64,000 nucleotides of DNA, taken from Planctomycetota bacterium. Its GTDB lineage: Bacteria > Planctomycetota > SZUA-567 > H5-PLA8. Every line of letters begins with the position of its first letter. The first letter of the stretch is position 1. Both the position numbers and the translations under genes were made by a program. Positions 59,754-64,000 of the stretch are shown one piece after another. Where the stretch lies: the NCBI GenBank assembly GCA_027493525.1, contig JAOSKN010000001.1, positions 372,001 through 436,000 of the forward strand, read 5' to 3'. The notes under the pieces were generated by a model. It was not told the origin of the DNA and ran no database searches. It saw nothing but the letters and a program-made list of their open reading frames with translations.

Positions 59754-62257
59754 TGAATCCGCCCCCCGCCCTTCCCCAATTCTCCTGCCCGCAGTGCAAG
59801 AAAACGTACGCCATTCGCAACGCTCAGCCGGGCAAGAACTACCTCTGCCAGACCTGCAAGGTCGCGCTGGCGCCGAAGGCTCACCCCGCACTCTCCCAGG
59901 GGGAGAGGGGAAATCCCGCGCAGGCCGCTCCGGCCGCGCCTTCGTCGGACGAACTGCGCCTGCAGACGGCGGGCGGCACGCCGGCGATTCCACAGCAATC
60001 CGAAGCCGACTGGCGCGCGTTTCTGCCGGCGGAATTCGACGGCTACCGGATCGAGAAGGAACTCGGGCGCGGCGGGATGGGCGTGGTGCTGCTGGCCGAG
60101 GACGCGAAGCTGCGGCGCAAGGCGGCGCTCAAGCTGATGCTCCCCGGCGCGGGGCTCGCCGACCCCAAGGCGCAGGAGCGTTTCCTGCGCGAAGGGCGCG
60201 CGGTCGCGAAGCTGAAGCACCCGCACATCGTCGAGATTTACGGCGTCGGCACGGTGAACGGCGCGCCGTACCTGGCGATGGAGTTCGTCGAGGGGCAATC
60301 GCTCGCGAGTTTCATCCGCCAGGACCGGCTTGGCGCGCGCGCGGCCGCGGACGTCCTGCACAAGATCGCCAAGGCTCTTGCCTTTGCGCACGGCGCGGGC
60401 GTGCTGCACCGCGACCTGAAGCCGGACAACGTGATGCTCCGCTTCAGCGGCGAGCCGGTGCTGATGGACTTCGGCCTCGCGAAGGACCTTGGCGGCGAGA
60501 CCGCGAAGCTCTCGGTGACCGGCACCGTGATGGGCACGCCGGCGTACATGAGCCCCGAGCAGGCGCAGGGGCTGGACCTCGACCCGCGCAGCGACGTCTA
60601 TGGGCTCGGCGCGGTGCTCTACGAATGCCTCGTGCGCCGGCCGCCGTTCGCGGGGAACACCGTCGTCGCGACGATCTTCCAGGTGGTGAACGAGCGCCCG
60701 CGCGGCGTGCGGGAACTCAACGCGAGCGTGGACGCGCGGCTGGAGCGGATCTGCCTCAAGGCGCTCGAGAAGGACCCGCGGGAACGCTACGCCGACATGG
60801 ACGACCTCGCCGCCGACCTGGGCCGCTACCTCGACGACCGCGAGGTGAGCGCGTCCGGGGCGGGGGCGCTGCGGAGGCTCGGGGAGGCCGCGCGGCGGCA
60901 CGGCAAGAAAGCGGCGGCGCTGGCGGCGGCGCTGGTCGTCCTGGCGCTGCTGGGCCTGGCGCTGTCCACCGGCGTCCTGCGCCGCGGGCAGAGCGAGGCG
61001 GAGAAGCTGCGCGAGGCGCTCTTGCAAGGCACGCCGGATCAGCGGCTCGCGCGCCTGGACGCCGTCTCCGCGGACCTGCGCGCGGGCGCGCTGAAGCCCG
61101 GCGCGCCCGAGCGGGACGACGCGTTGAAGGCGCTGGGCGAGGCCGCGCGGGACGATCATCCCGGGGTGGCCGCGAAGGCGCTGGAGGTCCTCGCCGCGGC
61201 GCGCGAGAAGGAGAGCCTGCCGGTCTTCGAGGCGCAGCTCGACCCAGGGCGCCCGCGGGAGGTCCGCGTCGCCGCGATGCACGCCATGGCCGCGGTCGAT
61301 CCCGGCGCGGCCGGGGGCCGGCTGATAGAGCTGGTGAAGGGCGATCCCGATCCGGAGGTCCGCCGCGCGGCGCTGGAGACGCTGCCGCGCAAGCTCGATC
61401 CGCGCCAACTGGCGCCGCTGGTGCGCCTGGCGACGCGGAACGAACCGGCGGATCTCGCCGCGCTGGCCCGCCAGAAGCTGGCCCAGTTGCGCACGCCCGA
61501 CGCGGTGCTCGCGCAGTACGCGACCGGGCGCGGGACGGGGGTCGCGGCGGCGATGGGCGAGATGATGGCGCAGAAGGAGGGCCACGACGCGCAGCTCGAG
61601 GCGATGCTGAACGAGATGAACGGCGGCGCGCAGGGCCGGCCGGTCGAGCCCTTCGAGGTGCTGCTGGGCGCGCTGAAGTCGGGGCCCGCCGAACGGCGGC
61701 TCCAGGCGGCCTACGACCTGGGCGTGCTGGGCGAGAGCGGCGGCGCGCCGGCGCTGGCCGAGGCGCTGGGGGACGAGGACGCCGACGTGGCGCTGGCGGC
61801 GGCCGAGAGCCTGGGGCGGCTCGCGCGCGTGCGCGATCCCGAGCCGGTGCGCGCCCGGCTGGCGCACGCTCAGCCGTCGGTCCGCCGCGCGGCCGCGCGC
61901 GCCTGGGGGCTGCTCAAGCCCAAGGCCGACGGCGCGCCGCTGCTGGAGGCCCTGCGCGCCGAGCGCGACCCGCTGATCCAGGCCGAACAGGCCCAGGCCC
62001 TGGGCCGCTTGAAGTTCGCCCCGGCCGCGGCGCACCTGGCGAGCCTGCTCGCCGACGCCGCGCCGCCGGCGCAACGGCAGGCCGCGCGGAGCCTGGGCCT
62101 GCTGGGCGACGCGAGCGTCGCCGCCGAGCTGGTCAACGCGCTGGAACGCGCGGAAGATGCCGAGCTGAAGGCCGAACTCGCCGGCGCGCTGGCCGCGCTG
62201 ACGGGAAAGAGCCTCGGCACGGATGCCGCGAAGTGGCGCGCCGCGCTGAAGCGGTAG
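59753..62257 (+). CDS. Transmembrane Ser/Thr protein kinase with zinc ribbon and HEAT repeats
   Basis: 834 residues. An N-terminal zinc ribbon (CPQCKKTY...CQTCK) is followed by a linker built from dispersed repeats (HPALSQGERG and TAGGTPAIP are their translations). The kinase domain (about 97-370) has GRGGMGVV, AALKLM (Lys), HRDLKPDNVML, DFGLAKDL and GTPAYMSPEQ, all catalytic residues present. A membrane helix (AAALAAALVVLALLGLAL) leads to a C-terminal solenoid of HEAT repeats (EVRVAAMHAMAAVDPGAAGGRLIELV...). Probably a signalling kinase with an exported HEAT sensor domain, a planctomycete-style architecture. Signal and targets unknown. Confidence 0.9.
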   Translation: MNPPPALPQFSCPQCKKTYAIRNAQPGKNYLCQTCKVALAPKAHPALSQGERGNPAQAAPAAPSSDELRLQTAGGTPAIPQQSEADWRAFLPAEFDGYRIEKELGRGGMGVVLLAEDAKLRRKAALKLMLPGAGLADPKAQERFLREGRAVAKLKHPHIVEIYGVGTVNGAPYLAMEFVEGQSLASFIRQDRLGARAAADVLHKIAKALAFAHGAGVLHRDLKPDNVMLRFSGEPVLMDFGLAKDLGGETAKLSVTGTVMGTPAYMSPEQAQGLDLDPRSDVYGLGAVLYECLVRRPPFAGNTVVATIFQVVNERPRGVRELNASVDARLERICLKALEKDPRERYADMDDLAADLGRYLDDREVSASGAGALRRLGEAARRHGKKAAALAAALVVLALLGLALSTGVLRRGQSEAEKLREALLQGTPDQRLARLDAVSADLRAGALKPGAPERDDALKALGEAARDDHPGVAAKALEVLAAAREKESLPVFEAQLDPGRPREVRVAAMHAMAAVDPGAAGGRLIELVKGDPDPEVRRAALETLPRKLDPRQLAPLVRLATRNEPADLAALARQKLAQLRTPDAVLAQYATGRGTGVAAAMGEMMAQKEGHDAQLEAMLNEMNGGAQGRPVEPFEVLLGALKSGPAERRLQAAYDLGVLGESGGAPALAEALGDEDADVALAAAESLGRLARVRDPEPVRARLAHAQPSVRRAAARAWGLLKPKADGAPLLEALRAERDPLIQAEQAQALGRLKFAPAAAHLASLLADAAPPAQRQAARSLGLLGDASVAAELVNALERAEDAELKAELAGALAALTGKSLGTDAAKWRAALKR

Positions 62258-62285
62258 GTACGCTTCCCAATATAAGGATGCAACC

Positions 62286-63017
62286 ATGAGCCGCTGGATC
62301 TCGCACACGCTGGCGCTGCTGGCCGGCGCGGCGCTGGGCGCGCTGGGGCAGGCGGCGTACGACCGCGGCGCGGAGCCGGCGGCCGAGACGCAGGCGGCGC
62401 AGGCGCCCCAGCGGCTCGAGCTGAGCCTCGCCGACGAGGGCCTGTACGCGGTGCGGCGCGTGGTGGACGGCGACACGCTGGTCCTCGAGAACGGGCTCCA
62501 CGTGCGCTACCAGGGCGTGAACACGCCGGAGCTGGGGCGCTTCATCCGCGTCGCCGCTCCGCTGGCCGAGGAAGCCAAGGCGCGCAACGAGGAACTCCTG
62601 AAGGACAAGCGCGTGCGCCTGAGGCTGGGGCCGGAGCCGCTGGACGCCTACGGCCGGGTGATCGCGCGGGTCCGAGCCGTCGGCGCGGAGGGTGAAGAGA
62701 CGGACCTCGAAAGCGTCCTGCTGGAAGAAGGCCTGGGGCGCGCGTTCGGCCTGGGCGTCCCGCCGGCCGAGTACGAGGCGCTGAAGGCCGCCCAGGAGCG
62801 CGCCAAGGAAGCCGGGCGGGGCCTCTGGGGACTGCCGCATCCGCTGGAACAGGGGAACCCGCGGGGCTTCAAGTTCTGCGCGACGATCAACGGCGACGTG
62901 TATCACGCGGTGGATGCGCCCGTCGCGAAGAAGATCGCCGCCGCGAACTTCATCGGGTTCCACTCGCGCGAAGAGGCCGAGGCGAGCGGACGGCGGCCGG
63001 CGAAGAACGAGAAGTGA
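62286..63017 (+). CDS. Staphylococcal-nuclease-like exported nuclease
   Basis: 243 residues. The hydrophobic N-terminus (HTLALLAGAALGALGQAAY) is a signal or anchor. The SNase domain shows AVRRVVDGDTLVLENGLHVRYQGVNTPELGR, KRVRLRLGPEPLDAYGRVIARV and SVLLEEGLGRAFG. A C-terminal module FCATINGDVYHAVDAPVAKKIAAANFIGFHSREEAEASGRRPAKN matches the small zinc-binding tail often fused to these nucleases. Its expected zinc cysteines are replaced (HAVDAP, RPAKN), so metal binding is probably lost. It likely degrades extracytoplasmic nucleic acids. Confidence 0.85.
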   Translation: MSRWISHTLALLAGAALGALGQAAYDRGAEPAAETQAAQAPQRLELSLADEGLYAVRRVVDGDTLVLENGLHVRYQGVNTPELGRFIRVAAPLAEEAKARNEELLKDKRVRLRLGPEPLDAYGRVIARVRAVGAEGEETDLESVLLEEGLGRAFGLGVPPAEYEALKAAQERAKEAGRGLWGLPHPLEQGNPRGFKFCATINGDVYHAVDAPVAKKIAAANFIGFHSREEAEASGRRPAKNEK

Positions 63018-63107
63018 GGCGTGAAGGACCGTGCCGGAGACCCGGCCTGCGCTTCGGAATCCCCGCGGCGCGCTTCCGGGCGTGCAAAGCCGGCGGAGCG
63101 GCATACG

Positions 63108-63752
63108 ATGAACAACCCGGTCGAGAGCATGCCCATGCGCACGATGCTGACGTATCTGCTGCTGGTCCTGAGTACCGCGGCTTGCGCCGTCGAGGCTACC
63201 GCACCGAAGACGCCCGAAGAGGAGAAGGCGCTGGTGCAGGAGTTCTGGCAGGTGTTGATGAAGGCCGAGAAGCCGGAGCTGAAAGCCGACGCGGTGCTGA
63301 TGCTGAAGGGGCTGAAGGGACCGGAATCGCGGCGCGCGCTGGCGGGGCTGCTGGGGAACACGGTCACCGGGGTACGGCGGAACGCGTGCCAGGTGATCGC
63401 GGAATTCGATGACCCCGAAGGGTACTTCGTCAAGCCCCTGATGGGCGCGATCTACGATCCGGAGGAGGAGGTCCGCGTGGCCGCCGCCGCCGCGCTGGGC
63501 CGCGCGAAGCTGAAGGCCCCCGCGGTGAAGGCGCTGGTCACGGCGCTGCAGAAGGAAGCCGACAAGGACGCGGCGGACGTGGGCTGGGCCTACCACCTGC
63601 ATAAGGCGCTCGAACGCCTGACCGGGCACGCGATCGAAGAGGCGGACAACGTGCCCAACCTGGCCAAGAGCTGGTCGGTCTGGTGGTCCGCGCACCACGC
63701 GGAGATCGAGAAGCTCGACGAGGCGCCCGACGCGAAGACCGCACGGCCTTGA
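63108..63752 (+). CDS. Exported HEAT-repeat protein
   Basis: 214 residues. The N-terminal signal (RTMLTYLLLVLSTAACAVEA) may be a lipoprotein signal with Cys after TAA. Several HEAT-like helices follow (LKADAVLMLKGLKGPESRRALAGLLGN, GVRRNACQVIAEFDDPEGYFVKPLMGAI, EEEVRVAAAAALGRAKLKAPAVKALVTALQ), then a WSVWWSAHHAEIEKL motif near the end that recurs in related planctomycete proteins. Function unknown, probably a protein-binding scaffold in the periplasm. The ATG at 63108 has GGAG nine bases upstream. Confidence 0.75.
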   Translation: MNNPVESMPMRTMLTYLLLVLSTAACAVEATAPKTPEEEKALVQEFWQVLMKAEKPELKADAVLMLKGLKGPESRRALAGLLGNTVTGVRRNACQVIAEFDDPEGYFVKPLMGAIYDPEEEVRVAAAAALGRAKLKAPAVKALVTALQKEADKDAADVGWAYHLHKALERLTGHAIEEADNVPNLAKSWSVWWSAHHAEIEKLDEAPDAKTARP

Positions 63753-63781
63753 AATAAAACCGGCTTCCGCGAGGAAGCCGG
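63752..63781 (-). terminator. Bidirectional terminator between convergent genes
   Basis: CCGGCTTCC (63760-63768) pairs with GGAAGCCGG (63773-63781) around GCGA. On the minus strand it is followed by TTTTATTTC, ending the gene at the window edge; it may also stop the HEAT gene, which converges on it. Confidence 0.8.
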
Positions 63782-63811
63782 CGCAAGGAACGCTCTGAAT
63801 CCCGAGATGAA

Positions 63812-64000
63812 TTAGGCGGGTTTGCCGGCCGGCTTGCCGGCGGGCGCGGCGGCCGGAGCCGCGGCGGCTTCGGCGCCCTCCACGGCCTCCCCTTCGCCTT
63901 CCTTCTTGGCCTTCTTCTTCGCCTTCAGCTTGATGTTGCGAACCTTGGGCAGGCCCAGGACCGATTTGCTGTCGGTCCAGCGCCCGTCTTCCTGGAGGAT
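63812..64000 (-). CDS. C-terminal end of unidentified protein (5' end outside window)
   Basis: The minus strand is open from 64000 to a TAA at 63812. It reads ILQEDGRWTDSKSVLGLPKVRNIKLKAKKK, then a Lys/Glu-rich stretch and an Ala/Pro/Gly/Lys tail (AAPAGKPAGKPA). The low-complexity tail resembles extensions found on ribosomal or nucleic-acid-binding proteins, but 62 residues are too few to name it. A terminator follows. Confidence 0.6.
   Translation of the reverse strand: MLQEDGRWTDSKSVLGLPKVRNIKLKAKKKAKKEGEGEAVEGAEAAAAPAAAPAGKPAGKPA

Noticed and set aside
59630..62476. 948-codon minus-strand frame
   Set aside because: It is antisense to the kinase-HEAT gene, Arg/Ala/Leu-rich and without recognisable domains.
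1..64000. tRNA or rRNA genes
   Set aside because: No cloverleaf-like or conserved rRNA sequence was recognised in any spacer by eye; a tRNAscan or Infernal run would settle this.

Overview
The window is a GC-rich bacterial chromosome segment (roughly 65-70 % G+C by eye). It looks like a member of the PVC group, most plausibly Planctomycetota. The hints are a signal peptidase I with a several-hundred-residue insert, a FabD whose active site reads GLSLGE instead of GHSLGE, a Ser/Thr kinase fused to HEAT repeats, several secreted HEAT or degradative proteins, two Uma2 proteins, and a small low-GC membrane protein of a type I associate with planctomycetes. This placement is inference; no rRNA gene is present. 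LptB and LepB point to a Gram-negative envelope.

Layout. 1-6 kb: a LysM protein (cut by the window edge), a hydrolase, a hydroxyacyl-CoA dehydrogenase, LptB and LepB. 6.2-11.6 kb: an AT-rich control region with two palindromes, then a tightly coupled five-gene operon (IclR regulator, GH88/105-like hydrolase, SDR, RraA-like protein, heparinase II/III-like lyase), probably for uronic-acid polysaccharide breakdown. 11.8-21.4 kb: lepA, two Uma2 genes, an esterase, a DUF2314-like protein, a ROK kinase, a cobalamin-binding-type protein, rdgB and fdhA. 21.5-27.4 kb: a minus-strand degradative cluster (ceramidase-like, NHL propeller, pectate-lyase fold, GH50/agarase-like). 27.5-35.3 kb: rph, an HD-GYP protein, arginine biosynthesis (argJ-argB-argD-argF) and rplM-rpsI. 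35.4-49.7 kb: small secreted or membrane proteins, a MOSC protein, an enolase-superfamily enzyme, a giant secreted protein carrying three near-identical 331-codon blocks (unit 466 codons), a HEAT protein and two related membrane-tail proteins. 50.4-56.4 kb: fabD, then fabG-acpP-fabF, separated by a 2.6 kb island with an MNT/HEPN toxin-antitoxin pair and two palindromic MITE-like elements. 56.4-64 kb: a VapBC-like pair, bioB, a low-GC secreted protein, a kinase-HEAT protein, a nuclease and a HEAT lipoprotein-like protein.

Two features run through the window. First, there is a mosaic of short dispersed repeats. Exact 7-nt-period arrays of several unrelated heptamers (GATTGCG, GAGTTCC, GTTCACT, ATGAAGT types) nearly always begin at or within a few bases of a stop codon. 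Several are built as two convergent half-arrays, and two lie in frame inside a hydrolase gene. Octamer runs and a GGCGGGACGCCGGCGCTACG-type palindrome accompany them. Second, at least six genes, including the normally essential lptB and fabG, are broken by single-base indels, nearly all in homopolymers. This looks like consensus error in a long-read or metagenome assembly rather than gene decay; affected genes are annotated across the break.
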